A stretch of DNA of 64,000 nt from Phenylobacterium sp. GTDB taxonomy: Bacteria; Pseudomonadota; Alphaproteobacteria; Caulobacterales; Caulobacteraceae. Shown here piece after piece: positions 8,590-17,823 of this stretch (position 1 is the stretch's first letter; each line of letters opens with the position of its first letter). Where the stretch lies: assembly GCA_004799545.1 (NCBI GenBank), contig SSMU01000023.1:310001-374000 (forward strand), in the 5' to 3' direction. The notes beneath the pieces are model-generated. The model was not told the DNA's origin. It saw only the letters and a list, made by a program, of their open reading frames with translations, and did no database searches. The translations under genes and the position numbers were made by a program.

Positions 8590-9474
8590 ATGGGTTTGCT
8601 GGACGGTAAGGTCGCCATCATTACGGGCGCCGGAAATGGCCTGGGCGAGGCCTACGCCAAGCTGTTCGCCAAGGAAGGCGCCTCGGTCGTGGTCAACGAC
8701 CTGGGCGGGGCGCGCGACGGCAGCGGGGCCGACCGCTCGGCGGCGCAGAAGGTGGTCGACGCCATCGAGGCGGCCGGCGGCCAGGCGGTGGCCAACGGCG
8801 ACGACGTCTCCACGGTCCAGGGCGGCGAGGCCATCCTGAAGACCGCCCTCGACCACTTCGGCAAGGTCGACGTCCTGGTCTGCAACGCCGGCATCCTGCG
8901 CGACCGGACCTTCGCCAACACCTCCGAGGCCGACTGGGACGCGGTGATCAAGGTCCACCTCAAAGGCACCTATTGCGTCGCCCTGCCGGTCTGGAAATTC
9001 ATGAAGGAACACGGCGGCGGCTCGATGGTGCTGACCTCGTCCACCTCCGGCCTCTACGGCAATTTCGGCCAGACCAACTACGGGGCGGCCAAGGCCGGCA
9101 TCTACGGCATGGTCCGGGTGATGTCGATCGAGGGGCGGAAGTACAACATCCGGGTCATGGGCCTGGCGCCTGGCGCCTACACCCGCATGACCTCGGACCT
9201 GCCCGGCCGCAAGGACCGCGAGCCCGATCCGCTGTCCCTGCCGGAGAACGTCGCGCCCGGTGTGCTCTACATGGTGAGCGACCTCTCGGCGGAGCACTCG
9301 GGCAAGATCCTCGGGGTCTCCTCGCGCGGCGTGCGCGAGATCAAGATGCTGGAGACCGAGGGCTTCGCGCCCGGCCGGCCCTACACCGCCCAGGAGGTCG
9401 CCGCCGCGGCCGACAAGGTGTTCTTCAAGGAGGCCGAGAACGTCCACCGCCTCGGCGCGCCGGTCAGGGCGTAG
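8590..9474 (+). CDS. SDR family oxidoreductase (hydroxysteroid dehydrogenase 4-like)
   Basis: 294 aa from the ATG at 8590, with GGGAGG just upstream. A classical short-chain dehydrogenase: nucleotide motif TGAGNGLGEAYA, a NDLGG loop with a short insert, CNAG, the catalytic Ser in LTSSTSGLYG, and the YGAAK pair (Tyr-x-x-x-Lys). The NDLGG(x)nGSG insert and the length resemble the 3-hydroxyacyl-CoA dehydrogenase domain of multifunctional enzyme type 2 (HSD17B4), so it may act on (R)-3-hydroxyacyl-CoA. It stands alone, not in an obvious operon. Confidence 0.85.
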   Translation: MGLLDGKVAIITGAGNGLGEAYAKLFAKEGASVVVNDLGGARDGSGADRSAAQKVVDAIEAAGGQAVANGDDVSTVQGGEAILKTALDHFGKVDVLVCNAGILRDRTFANTSEADWDAVIKVHLKGTYCVALPVWKFMKEHGGGSMVLTSSTSGLYGNFGQTNYGAAKAGIYGMVRVMSIEGRKYNIRVMGLAPGAYTRMTSDLPGRKDREPDPLSLPENVAPGVLYMVSDLSAEHSGKILGVSSRGVREIKMLETEGFAPGRPYTAQEVAAAADKVFFKEAENVHRLGAPVRA

Positions 9475-9488
9475 GCTAATCGAAAAGC

Positions 9489-9505
9489 ACTTTACGTTTT
9501 AAAGT
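9489..9505. promoter_or_regulatory. 17-bp palindromic operator candidate upstream of the ABC exporter
   Basis: ACTTTA-N5-TAAAGT, perfect 6-bp arms, in an AT-rich island 70 bp before the ABC transporter start. TetR-type exporter repressors bind dyads of this size. No TetR gene is adjacent, so the regulator is unknown. Confidence 0.45.
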
Positions 9506-9574
9506 AACTCGCTATCCTGCATCCGGTTGCGGCCTGGGCGGCGACTAACAGGCGAACCGGAGCGGGGGCGACCG

Positions 9575-10507
9575 ATGACATCGGAACGGACAGGGGCGGC
9601 GTTGGCCAGCCTCAAGGGCGTGCGCAAACGCTACGGGACCACCACGGCGCTCGACGGCATGGACCTGGAGGTCCACCCGGGCGAGCTGCTCGCCGTGCTC
9701 GGGCCCAACGGCGCGGGCAAGACCACCGCCATCGGCCTGATGCTCGGCCTGCAGGCGCCCGACGCCGGCGAGGTCACCCTGTTCGGCCGCTCGCCGCACG
9801 ATCTCGCCGCCCGCCGCGGGGTGGGCGTGATGATGCAGGAGGTGGCCCTGCCGGACGCGCTCAGGGTCCGCGACCTGATCAACCAGGCCCGCGCCTACTA
9901 TCCGGCCCCGCTCAGCCTCGCCGAGACGGTGGAGACCGCCGGGATCGGCAAGATCCTCGACCGGCCCTATGTGAAGCTCTCCGGCGGCCAGAAGCGGCAG
10001 GCCCAGTTCGCGCTGGCCGTCTGCGGCCGGCCGCAGCTGCTGTTTCTCGATGAGCCCACCACCGGCCTCGACGTCACCGCCCGGGAGACCATGTGGCGGA
10101 CCGTTCAACGGCTGGTGAAGGGCGGCGTCTCGATCGTGCTCACCACCCACTACATCGAGGAGGCCGAGGCCCTGGCCGACCGGGTGGTGGTGATGGCCAA
10201 GGGCCGCCGCATCGCCGAGGGCACGGTCTCCGACATCCGCTCCCTGGTCTCCCGCAAGCGGATCGCCTGCGCCACGGCTGTCGAGCTCGCCGCGATCGAG
10301 GCCTGGCCGGAGGTGACGGCCGCCGTGCGCGAGGGCTCCCAAACCACCGTCACCACCGCCGATGCGGAAGTGGTGGTGCGCCGCCTGCTGGCCGCGGATC
10401 CCCACCTCTCCGACCTGGAGGTCCGCCGGGCCGGCCTCACCGAGGCCTTCGCCGAGCTGACCCAGGAGCCCCCCGTCCCAGAGATCATCCAGGAGGACGC
10501 CGCATGA
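9575..10507 (+). CDS. ABC transporter ATP-binding protein (drug/lipid exporter type)
   Basis: 310 aa from the ATG at 9575. Walker A GPNGAGKTT (about residue 49), signature LSGGQKRQ, Walker B LLFLDEPTTGLD, and the switch His in TTHYIEEAE are all present. The order and sequence fit the DRA/CcmA-type exporter ATPases that pair with a separate ABC2-type permease. It overlaps that permease gene by 4 bp (ATGA). The cytoplasmic subunit would drive export of an unknown substrate. A palindrome upstream may be its operator. Confidence 0.92.
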   Translation: MTSERTGAALASLKGVRKRYGTTTALDGMDLEVHPGELLAVLGPNGAGKTTAIGLMLGLQAPDAGEVTLFGRSPHDLAARRGVGVMMQEVALPDALRVRDLINQARAYYPAPLSLAETVETAGIGKILDRPYVKLSGGQKRQAQFALAVCGRPQLLFLDEPTTGLDVTARETMWRTVQRLVKGGVSIVLTTHYIEEAEALADRVVVMAKGRRIAEGTVSDIRSLVSRKRIACATAVELAAIEAWPEVTAAVREGSQTTVTTADAEVVVRRLLAADPHLSDLEVRRAGLTEAFAELTQEPPVPEIIQEDAA

Positions 10508-11277
10508 CCGAGGCCTTCGCCCTTCCGCCCATGCCGCTCGCCCGCGTGGTCCGGGCCTATGTCAGTGACGCGGCCTATGAATCGCTGCGGCTGCTGCGGA
10601 CGCCGGCCTTCGCCTTCCCCATCCTGGCCATGCCGCTGATCTTCTACAGCCTGTTCGGCATCGTGCTCCCGGGCCTCGCCGCCCATCAGCCCGCTTTCGC
10701 CAACAACCTGTTCGTGGGTTGGACGGTCTATGGCGTCATGGGTCCGGGCCTGTTCGGCTTCGGCATATTGGTGGCCGTCGAACGCAACATGGGCCTCTTA
10801 ACCTACAAGCGGGCATTGCCCATGCCGACCGGCTCCTACCTGGCCTCGAAGCTGCTGATGGCCCTGGTCTTTGCGGTCGTGGTGATGGCGATGCTGGTGA
10901 CGCTCGGCCTGACGCTGGGCCACGTCACCCTGCCGCTCGTCACCCTCGTCCGCGTGGCTGGGGTAATGTCGCTGGGCGTGCTCCCGGCCTGCGCCGTCGG
11001 CCTGTTCATCGGGGCCTATGCGCCGGCCTCCAGCGCCGCCGCCTTCGCCAACATCACATATCTCTCCATGGCCTTCCTGTCGGGCCTGTTCTTCCCCCTG
11101 AGCGGCGTGCTGCACGACATCCGCTTCATCTGGCCGACCTACCATCTCGCGCAGCTCGCCCGGGCCAGCGGCGGCCTGGCCTACGAAGGCGCGCCGCTCA
11201 CCCACCTCGCCGCGCTCGCCGCCATGACCGTGGTGCTGGTGGGCCTGGCCGCCCGCAGGATCGCACGCCGAGGCTAG
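10504..11277 (+). CDS. ABC-2 type transporter permease
   Basis: 257 aa, six predicted membrane helices with the conserved ABC-2 segment around LSMAFLSGLFFPLSGV just before the last pair. It forms the membrane channel for the ATPase encoded immediately upstream, with which it overlaps by 4 bp. The 3' end overlaps the convergent acetyltransferase gene by 4 bp. The substrate is unknown. Confidence 0.9.
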   Translation: MTEAFALPPMPLARVVRAYVSDAAYESLRLLRTPAFAFPILAMPLIFYSLFGIVLPGLAAHQPAFANNLFVGWTVYGVMGPGLFGFGILVAVERNMGLLTYKRALPMPTGSYLASKLLMALVFAVVVMAMLVTLGLTLGHVTLPLVTLVRVAGVMSLGVLPACAVGLFIGAYAPASSAAAFANITYLSMAFLSGLFFPLSGVLHDIRFIWPTYHLAQLARASGGLAYEGAPLTHLAALAAMTVVLVGLAARRIARRG

Positions 11278-11858
11278 CCGAACGCCGCCAGCCGCGCGTC
11301 CAGGCGCTCGCGCACCGCGGGCCACTCGTCGGCCAGCACCGAGAAGATCACCGTGTCGCGGATCCGGCCGGTGAAGGTCGCCCGGTCCTGGCGCAGGATG
11401 CCCTCCTGCACCGCGCCCAACTTGGTGACCGCCGCGCGGCTGCGGGCGTTGATGGCGTCCACCCGGAACACCACCCGCCGCGCGCCGCCCTCGAAGGCGT
11501 GGCCCAACAGCAGCCGCTTGGCCGAGGGATTGACCGGCCCGCCGCGCACCGCCGGCTCATAGAAGGTGCCGCCGATCTCCAGCACGTCGTTGGCTCGGTC
11601 GATGCCGTAGTAGGTGCTGATGCCGCGGCAGACGCCCGCCACCATCACCGCGAAGCCCAGGGTGTTCGCAGCCGCCATGTCGGCCATCAGCTTGTCCCAG
11701 GTGGGACCGAAGTGCTCGCCGGCCCAGGAGTAGGGGTAGAGGGCCGGGAAGAAGTCGGCGTCGGTCTCGACCGCGGCGCGCAGGCCCTCGCGATGGGCCT
11801 CGGCCATCGGCTCCAGGCGAACGAAGCGGGTCTCGAGGATCTGCGGGACGAGATTCAT
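11274..11858 (-). CDS. GNAT family N-acetyltransferase (RimJ/RimL-like)
   Basis: 194 aa. It starts LETRFVRLEPMAEAHREGL, typical for the RimL-like branch, and contains EIGGTFYEPAVRGGPVN and the closing FRVDAINARSRAAVTKLGAVQEG, the acetyl-CoA binding and terminal strand region of that branch. It probably acetylates a protein N-terminus or small amine. It is convergent with the ABC permease gene and a single gene on its strand. Confidence 0.87.
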   Translation of the reverse strand: MNLVPQILETRFVRLEPMAEAHREGLRAAVETDADFFPALYPYSWAGEHFGPTWDKLMADMAAANTLGFAVMVAGVCRGISTYYGIDRANDVLEIGGTFYEPAVRGGPVNPSAKRLLLGHAFEGGARRVVFRVDAINARSRAAVTKLGAVQEGILRQDRATFTGRIRDTVIFSVLADEWPAVRERLDARLAAFG

Positions 11859-11914
11859 TTGGCGCCCATAGCAAAAAAAATTCGGTCGCCGCCCTTGCGG
11901 CGGCGCTTGGCGGA

Positions 11915-11996
11915 CATATCTCAGCCTCTGCCCAACCTGGGCGTTTCCTCCCTATGACTTTTACAGCCGGTCCTCCCCAGGGCCGGCTGTTTTTTC
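11915..11996 (+). ncRNA. Candidate trans-acting sRNA with two CCUCCC motifs
   Basis: A stretch between divergently placed genes ending in a strong intrinsic terminator that cannot serve any gene upstream on this strand (the neighbour is transcribed away). A small GCCC/GGGC hairpin is followed by an unpaired TTTCCTCCCTA segment, and the terminator loop carries CCTCCCC. Alphaproteobacterial Hfq-dependent sRNAs (for example the MmgR class) expose such anti-Shine-Dalgarno CCUCC motifs. The 5' end is approximate; a CATATC near 11915 could be a -10 element, in which case transcription starts a few bases later. Confidence 0.5.
11963..11996 (+). terminator. Intrinsic terminator of the candidate sRNA
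   Basis: Stem ACAGCCGG/CCGGCTGT (8 perfect pairs, extended by weaker pairs) with a CCTCCCC-containing loop, followed by six T. Confidence 0.85.
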
Positions 11997-11997
11997 G

Positions 11998-12115
11998 TGC
12001 TCCCCGCAGGGGGAGCTGTCGCGAAGCGACTGAGGGGGTTGAAGGGCGCGGCCTCCAACGCTCTTGGGCTGCAACCCCCTCCGGTCCTTCGGACCACCTC
12101 CCCTGAGGGGAGGAT
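11998..12115 (-). repeat. Dispersed repeat, copy A (inverted relative to B, C and D)
   Basis: Composite palindrome of ~118 bp. It has terminal hairpin-forming modules (CTCCCCGCAGGGGGAG and CTCCCCTGAGGGGAGG), inner arms AGGGGGTT/AACCCCCT, a GTCGCGAAGCGAC mini-hairpin and a variable middle of ~30 bp. The same architecture recurs at 15692, 30367 and 30897. It sits at the 3' end of the TauE/SafE gene. Confidence 0.9.
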
Positions 12116-12116
12116 T

Positions 12117-12869
12117 TCAGCGCGCGAGATAGAGCTGCGCCGCCCAGACCAGGTAGAGCAGGCCCGTCGCCGTCACCACCAGCCGCGACAGCCGCTTGAA
12201 GTTCACGTCGTCCATCCGCGCCAGGATCAGCCCGCCCACCGCCGTGCCGGCCATGGAGAGCGGGATGGCGAGGGGGAACACCCACCAGGGCGGCAGGCCC
12301 TTGCCGTGCAGGGCGATCAGCGGCGCGCCATAGACGATCACCTTGGCCAGGTGGGCGAACACCTGGGTCGCGGCCTTGGTGGCGACGATCTGGTGGCGGG
12401 TCAGCGCGGTGCGCACGAAGAAGATATCGAGCAGCGGCCCGGCCACCCCGGCCGTCAGGTTCAGGCCGGTGACCGAGACCCCTGAGACGAAGGCCTGGGC
12501 CGGCCGCTCGGCGTCCAGTTTCAGCCAGCTCTGCGGGATCCACAGCAGCCCCGTCACCGCCCCCATCAGCAGGTAGAGCGTGGCTTTGGTCGGCTCGACG
12601 GCGATGAACGCCATGAGGCCCCCGGCCACCGCCGAGCCCAGAGCGTAGACGCCGACGATCCGCCAGGCCACGTGCCTCCGGTGCAGGATCGCCCGCCAGC
12701 CATTGGCCACCAGCTGCAGCAGGCCGTGGGTCACGAAGGTCGCCGACACCGGCAGGACCAGGGCGATCGCCCCCTTCAGCATCAGCCCCCCGGCCATGCC
12801 GAACACCCCCGATAGCGCCGCCGTCACGAAGGCCGTGGCGATCAGGAAGACGCCGGCGTAGAGGCTCAC
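12117..12869 (-). CDS. TauE/SafE family sulfite exporter-like permease
   Basis: 250 aa from a GTG at 12869 that overlaps the stop of the upstream small gene (GTGA). Seven to eight hydrophobic helices; the first holds the family signature VTAALSGVFGMAGGLML, repeated in degenerate form in the second half (GVSVTGLNLTAGVAGPLLD). These permeases move anionic sulfur compounds or organic acids across the inner membrane. The substrate is unknown. Translational coupling to the 85-aa protein suggests a common role. Confidence 0.85.
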   Translation of the reverse strand: MSLYAGVFLIATAFVTAALSGVFGMAGGLMLKGAIALVLPVSATFVTHGLLQLVANGWRAILHRRHVAWRIVGVYALGSAVAGGLMAFIAVEPTKATLYLLMGAVTGLLWIPQSWLKLDAERPAQAFVSGVSVTGLNLTAGVAGPLLDIFFVRTALTRHQIVATKAATQVFAHLAKVIVYGAPLIALHGKGLPPWWVFPLAIPLSMAGTAVGGLILARMDDVNFKRLSRLVVTATGLLYLVWAAQLYLAR

Positions 12870-13123
12870 CTGGCCCCTGTCAGCAGGGCCCGGCCGGCGG
12901 CGGTGACCACCACGCGCCCGCCGCCCGTCCCGGCGCCCGCCACCGGCTCGACGGCGATCAGCCGCTCGGCCAGGGCGTCCTCCCAGATGGTCAGGGCCGG
13001 ACAGGTGGAGGCCCAGGCCTCCATCGCCTCGCCGTAGCTGCGCGGCCGGGCCGTGGCCCAGTCGACGAGTTGCAGGATCAGGCCGTTGCGGGCCTCGCCG
13101 TCGATGTGGTCGGAAGCATCCAT
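12866..13123 (-). CDS. Small conserved protein of unknown function upstream of the TauE/SafE permease
   Basis: 85 aa from the ATG at 13123. Helical; the C-terminal VVVTAAGRALL resembles the wing and helix end of a winged-helix protein, and the central YGEAMEAWASTCPALTIWEDAL is likely helical. No family was recognised with certainty. It overlaps the permease start by 4 bp, so the two are probably made together. It may sense a ligand of the permease, but that is inference only. Confidence 0.6.
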   Translation of the reverse strand: MDASDHIDGEARNGLILQLVDWATARPRSYGEAMEAWASTCPALTIWEDALAERLIAVEPVAGAGTGGGRVVVTAAGRALLTGAR

Positions 13124-13216
13124 GGATCGGCTCCGCGTGTTGATGCGCCAGGCATGGACCGATCGGCCTAGAGGGTCCAATATATAGCAGAGCCGATTTC
13201 AATACCTCCGAGGTAT

Positions 13217-14137
13217 GTGATGATCGAACTGCGCCGCCTCCGCTACCTGGTGACCGTCGCCGACGAGGGCCATATCACCCGCGCCGCCGAGCGGCTGGGC
13301 ATCCAGCAGCCGCCGCTCACCCGCGCCATCCGCCAGCTGGAGGAAGAGCTCGGCGTCGCCCTGTTCGAGCGCCTGCCGCGCGGGGTGAAGGTCACCGAGG
13401 CCGGCCGCGTGGTGGTCGAGGAGGCCCGCGAGGTCCTGGCCCGCGCCGAACGCATCAAGGAGACCGCCCAGCGCGCCGCGCGCGGCGAGCAGGGCCGCCT
13501 CGCGGTCGGCTACACCTCCTCGGCGGCCTTCCATCCCTTCGTCACCCAGCAGATCCGCGCCTTCCGCGACACCCGGCCGGGCGTCCTGCTGGCGCTGGCC
13601 GAAGACGGCACGCCGGAGCTGACCAACGGCCTGAAGGAGGAACGGCTGGACGCGGCCTTCATCCGCTCCACCGCCACCGACATCGCCGGCCTGACCCTCG
13701 ACCTGCTGCTGGAGGAGAAGATGGTCGCCGCCGTGCCGGCCGGCCATCGCCTGGCGCACGGCGGCAAGGCAGCCCTCGCCGACCTCGCCGAGGAGACCTT
13801 CGTCTTCTATCGCCGGCCGAGCGGACCCGGCCTCTACGACGCGATCATGGCCGCCTGCCTGGCCGCCGGCTTCTCGCCCAACGTCGGCCAGGAGGCGCCG
13901 CGCATGGCCTCCACCCTCAGCCTGGTCGCCTCGGGCCTGGGGGTCTCGATCACGCCCGCCTCCATGCAGCGGATGAACGTCGAGGGGGTCAGCTTCGTCC
14001 GCCTGAAGGGGACCCGCGGCCTCACCGCCCCCCTGCTGCTGGCCACCCGCAAGCGCGACCGCTCGACCCTCGTCGACCGCTTCCGCCGCGAGGTCCGCGC
14101 CGCCGCCGAGGCGCTGAAGAAGGACGAGGGCGACTAG
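13217..14137 (+). CDS. LysR-family transcriptional regulator
   Basis: 306 aa. N-terminal winged helix of the LysR family (ELRRLRYLVTVADEGHITRAAERLGIQQPPLTRAIRQLEEELG), linker helix, and a periplasmic-binding-like effector domain (YTSSAAFHPFVT, LVASGLGVSITPA). It most resembles the CatR/BenM branch that senses aromatic acids. It is convergent with a tannase/feruloyl-esterase gene, whose products would be aromatic acids, so a functional link is plausible. It is divergent from the TauE/SafE pair, which it may also control. Confidence 0.92.
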   Translation: MMIELRRLRYLVTVADEGHITRAAERLGIQQPPLTRAIRQLEEELGVALFERLPRGVKVTEAGRVVVEEAREVLARAERIKETAQRAARGEQGRLAVGYTSSAAFHPFVTQQIRAFRDTRPGVLLALAEDGTPELTNGLKEERLDAAFIRSTATDIAGLTLDLLLEEKMVAAVPAGHRLAHGGKAALADLAEETFVFYRRPSGPGLYDAIMAACLAAGFSPNVGQEAPRMASTLSLVASGLGVSITPASMQRMNVEGVSFVRLKGTRGLTAPLLLATRKRDRSTLVDRFRREVRAAAEALKKDEGD

Positions 14138-15624
14138 CCCTTCTTGGCCGTCCGCCTGGACGCCGTGCAGCTCCACGCCTCGCCGGTCTGTTTGGCCACG
14201 CCGGGATAGGGGCAGAGTAGCTGGGTCGCCCCCTGGCCGCCGGGCGTCGCCGACGCCGTCACCGCCGCCGGCGGCTTGGAGTGGCTCACCCAATCGTCCA
14301 GCTGGGTGATCCAGTCGAAGTTGGTCGGCGCCACGCCGCCGCCGCAGTGGAGCATCCCCGGCACCAGGTAGAGCCGGTAGAAGCTGGAGGTGTCGCCCAT
14401 GGTCTTCGACACGTCCTCGTAGTAGCGGATCGACGAACGCGCCGGGATCGCCGGGTCGTTCCACCCATGGTACTGGATCAGCTTGCCGCCATGCTTGCGG
14501 AAGGCCGCCAGGTTGGGGTCCGGCGCGTCGATCACCGCCATCTTCGCGTGGGCCTTGTCGAACTGGGCGCCCAGGTCGAGCTTCAGGAAATCGAAGCTCG
14601 GGTCCGCGAAGGCGAAATATTTGAAGGCGTTGGACGAGAACTGATAGCCGGCCGCGCGGCTGTGGTTGTCCGGGTTGGTGCCCGTCACCCAGGCCGGCCA
14701 GCTTTGCTGCAGCGACTCCGCGCCGGGGGTGAAGCCGGGGAAGGCGACCTTGCCGGTCCGCGGATCGCGGCGGCCGTCGTACATCACCCGCGCCGAATGC
14801 ACCTGGGGCGCGGTCAGGCAGCCGTCGCTCTGGCCCGCCTTGCACTGCAGCTTGCCCGGATCGAAGTGGCAGGCGGCCGGATCGCGCACGAAGGGCCCGC
14901 CGTCCGCGCACTGTTTCAGCACCGAGCTCTGCAAGAGCTGCAGCGCCGGGGCGTCGAGGTAGCCGCCGGGCGCGGACAGCGCCTGCTGCTGCGCCGCCGA
15001 GATGCCGAACAGCTGGCTCATGTAGTTGGCCGGCGCGCCCGCGAGGATGCCGTCGAAGTCGTTGGGGAAGCGCTGGGCCTCCATCAGCGCCTCGCGCCCG
15101 CCGTCCGAGCAGCCGGCGAAATAGGAGCGGATGAAGGCGACGTTCTTCTGCGCCGAGATCAGCGTCTTGGAGATGTCGGTGGTCTCCTTCAGCGCCCGCC
15201 AGCCGAAGTCGGTGAGCTTCTCCGGATGGCCCAGCGCCCAGCTGGCGTTGGTGCCGACCGGGGTCTGGTGACCGTCGTCGGTGCCCGCCGCCGCATAGCC
15301 GCGGGCCGCCATGCCGCGGATCTGGCCCACCGGCACGGAGCCCGCGAAGCCGCCGTTGCCCACCTGCACGAACTTGCCGTTCCAGGCCTCGCCCAGCGGG
15401 ATCCAGACCTCCAGCTTGATGTTGGAATCCTTGGTCGGGTGGCTCGACACCGCGATCCGGCAGGCCTCGCCCTTGCCGACCTTCTCGACGCTGGCGGCGG
15501 TGATCTCCGCGTGCGGCAGCGCCGTCTTGGCCATGTCGGCGCAGGCCGTCTCCGCGTGCGCCCCCGATGCGCCGAACGCGCCAAGAGCCGCAACCGCCGC
15601 CGCGGCGAACAGATGAGTCCGCAT
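14134..15624 (-). CDS. Tannase/feruloyl esterase family alpha/beta hydrolase
   Basis: 496 aa from the ATG at 15624 (GGGAGG upstream). Signal peptide to about residue 25 (AHAET). The family hallmark is a Cys next to the nucleophile Ser (GCSDGG, Ser173) and a second Cys next to the catalytic His (GMLHCGGG), which form a disulfide across the active site. WALGHPEK and PGGQGATQLLCPYP also fit. It probably cleaves ester-linked phenolic acids such as gallate or ferulate in the periplasm. It is convergent with a LysR regulator of the aromatic-acid type. Confidence 0.9.
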   Translation of the reverse strand: MRTHLFAAAAVAALGAFGASGAHAETACADMAKTALPHAEITAASVEKVGKGEACRIAVSSHPTKDSNIKLEVWIPLGEAWNGKFVQVGNGGFAGSVPVGQIRGMAARGYAAAGTDDGHQTPVGTNASWALGHPEKLTDFGWRALKETTDISKTLISAQKNVAFIRSYFAGCSDGGREALMEAQRFPNDFDGILAGAPANYMSQLFGISAAQQQALSAPGGYLDAPALQLLQSSVLKQCADGGPFVRDPAACHFDPGKLQCKAGQSDGCLTAPQVHSARVMYDGRRDPRTGKVAFPGFTPGAESLQQSWPAWVTGTNPDNHSRAAGYQFSSNAFKYFAFADPSFDFLKLDLGAQFDKAHAKMAVIDAPDPNLAAFRKHGGKLIQYHGWNDPAIPARSSIRYYEDVSKTMGDTSSFYRLYLVPGMLHCGGGVAPTNFDWITQLDDWVSHSKPPAAVTASATPGGQGATQLLCPYPGVAKQTGEAWSCTASRRTAKKG

Positions 15625-15691
15625 GATGAACCTCCCAACCCCTTGTTGGGGCGACTTCAGCACAGCTTGCGGAATTGGCGAAGCCCTACCG

Positions 15692-15812
15692 ATCCTCCCC
15701 TCAGGGGGAGGTGGCCCGAATGGCCGGAGGGGGTTGCAGCCCACGAGCGTCAGACGTCGCGCCCTTCAACCCCCTCAGTCGCTTCGCGACAGCTCCCCCT
15801 GCGGGGAGCATC
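15692..15812 (+). repeat. Dispersed repeat, copy B
   Basis: Same architecture as the copy at 11998: the terminal module CTCCCCTCAGGGGGAGG, GGCCCGAATGGCC, inner arms GGAGGGGGTTG and CAACCCCCTCAGTC, GTCGCTTCGCGAC, and the closing module CTCCCCCTGCGGGGAG. It lies between the acyl-CoA dehydrogenase stop and the esterase start. Confidence 0.9.
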
Positions 15813-15818
15813 GTACCG

Positions 15819-17138
<1,320 letters not shown>

Positions 17139-17222
17139 CTGGTCGCTCCCATGGCTTTGGCGGGGCGCGGCGCGCGCGCCCTCGTCCGCCGCAGCATTGG
17201 CGCACATCGACGGCAAAATCAA

Positions 17223-17241
17223 ACAAGCGTTTCAATGCTTG
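17223..17241. promoter_or_regulatory. Candidate fatty-acid-responsive operator upstream of the acyl-CoA dehydrogenase
   Basis: ACAAGCGTTTCAATGCTTG: a CAAGC/GCTTG dyad that also contains the ACAAGCGTTTsAAT sequence found upstream of fadB (57159). TetR-family regulators of fatty-acid oxidation bind motifs of this form. The regulator itself is not in the window. Confidence 0.45.
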
Positions 17242-17257
17242 CGACGAGCCGGACGGC

Positions 17258-17344
17258 TCAGGGCGGCGGGGCGCCCAGCAGCACGAAGGCGATCACGGCG
17301 GCAAGCGCGCCGAGCGCGGGAATGAGTTTAAGCCAACCGCTCAT
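17258..17344 (-). CDS. Possible 28-aa single-pass membrane peptide
   Basis: A short frame ATG...TGA encoding MSGWLKLIPALGALAA followed by VIAFVLLGAPPP: one 18-20 residue hydrophobic helix, positive inside, Pro-rich end. It sits alone between the acyl-CoA dehydrogenase and VOC genes. No strong Shine-Dalgarno is seen (CGGCGG at best). The amphipathic-to-hydrophobic layout is what real membrane micropeptides look like, but a chance frame cannot be excluded. Confidence 0.35.
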   Translation of the reverse strand: MSGWLKLIPALGALAAVIAFVLLGAPPP

Positions 17345-17406
17345 GACCGCCGAATAGGCGATCGGCGGGCGTGCGTTCCAGTTAAGCTTTCGACAGGTTC
17401 GGCCGG

Positions 17407-17766
17407 TCAGCCGCTCGTGTGGCAGACCGCCTCGATGTTGTGGCCGTCCGGGTCGAGCGCGAAGGCGCCGTAGTAGCCGGGGTGGTACTGCGGCCGCAGG
17501 CCGGGACCGCCGTTGTCCCGCCCGCCGGCGCCGATCGCCGCCGCGTGGAAGGCGTCCACCATGGTGCGGTCGGGGACGGCGAAGGCCACGTGGGCCGGGC
17601 CACCCTCCCCCTCGCCGATCCAGAAGAACGGACGGACATCGCCATAGCCGGCGAAATGCTGGCCGTCGCCCATCATCCGGGTGAGGCCCAGGGGCGCGAG
17701 GGCCAGGTCATAGAAGGCCTGCGCGCGCGGATAGTCGCTGACCTTCAGGCTGACGTGATCGAGCAT
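17407..17766 (-). CDS. VOC family (glyoxalase/dioxygenase-like) protein
   Basis: 119 aa, a single vicinal-oxygen-chelate module: MLDHVSLKVSDYPRAQAFYD at the start, AHVAFAVPDRTMVDAFH in the second beta-alpha unit, and the closing GYYGAFALDPDGHNIEAVCH. The metal ligands His4 and the final Glu are retained. Substrate unknown. GGAGG lies 6 nt upstream of the ATG. Confidence 0.87.
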   Translation of the reverse strand: MLDHVSLKVSDYPRAQAFYDLALAPLGLTRMMGDGQHFAGYGDVRPFFWIGEGEGGPAHVAFAVPDRTMVDAFHAAAIGAGGRDNGGPGLRPQYHPGYYGAFALDPDGHNIEAVCHTSG

Positions 17767-17823
17767 GGATCGCCTCCTCCGGCGCGCAGGTTAGACCGCG
17801 GCCGGAGGGGCGGGAAGCTGAGC

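Noticed and set aside
13199..14911. Long minus-strand frame across the LysR gene and esterase
   Set aside because: Overlaps two genes with clear motifs in their own frames; Arg/Gly-rich nonsense translation.
15624..15744. N-terminal extension of the esterase into the repeat
   Set aside because: The signal peptide begins at 15624 with a good ribosome-binding site; the extension is repeat-encoded.
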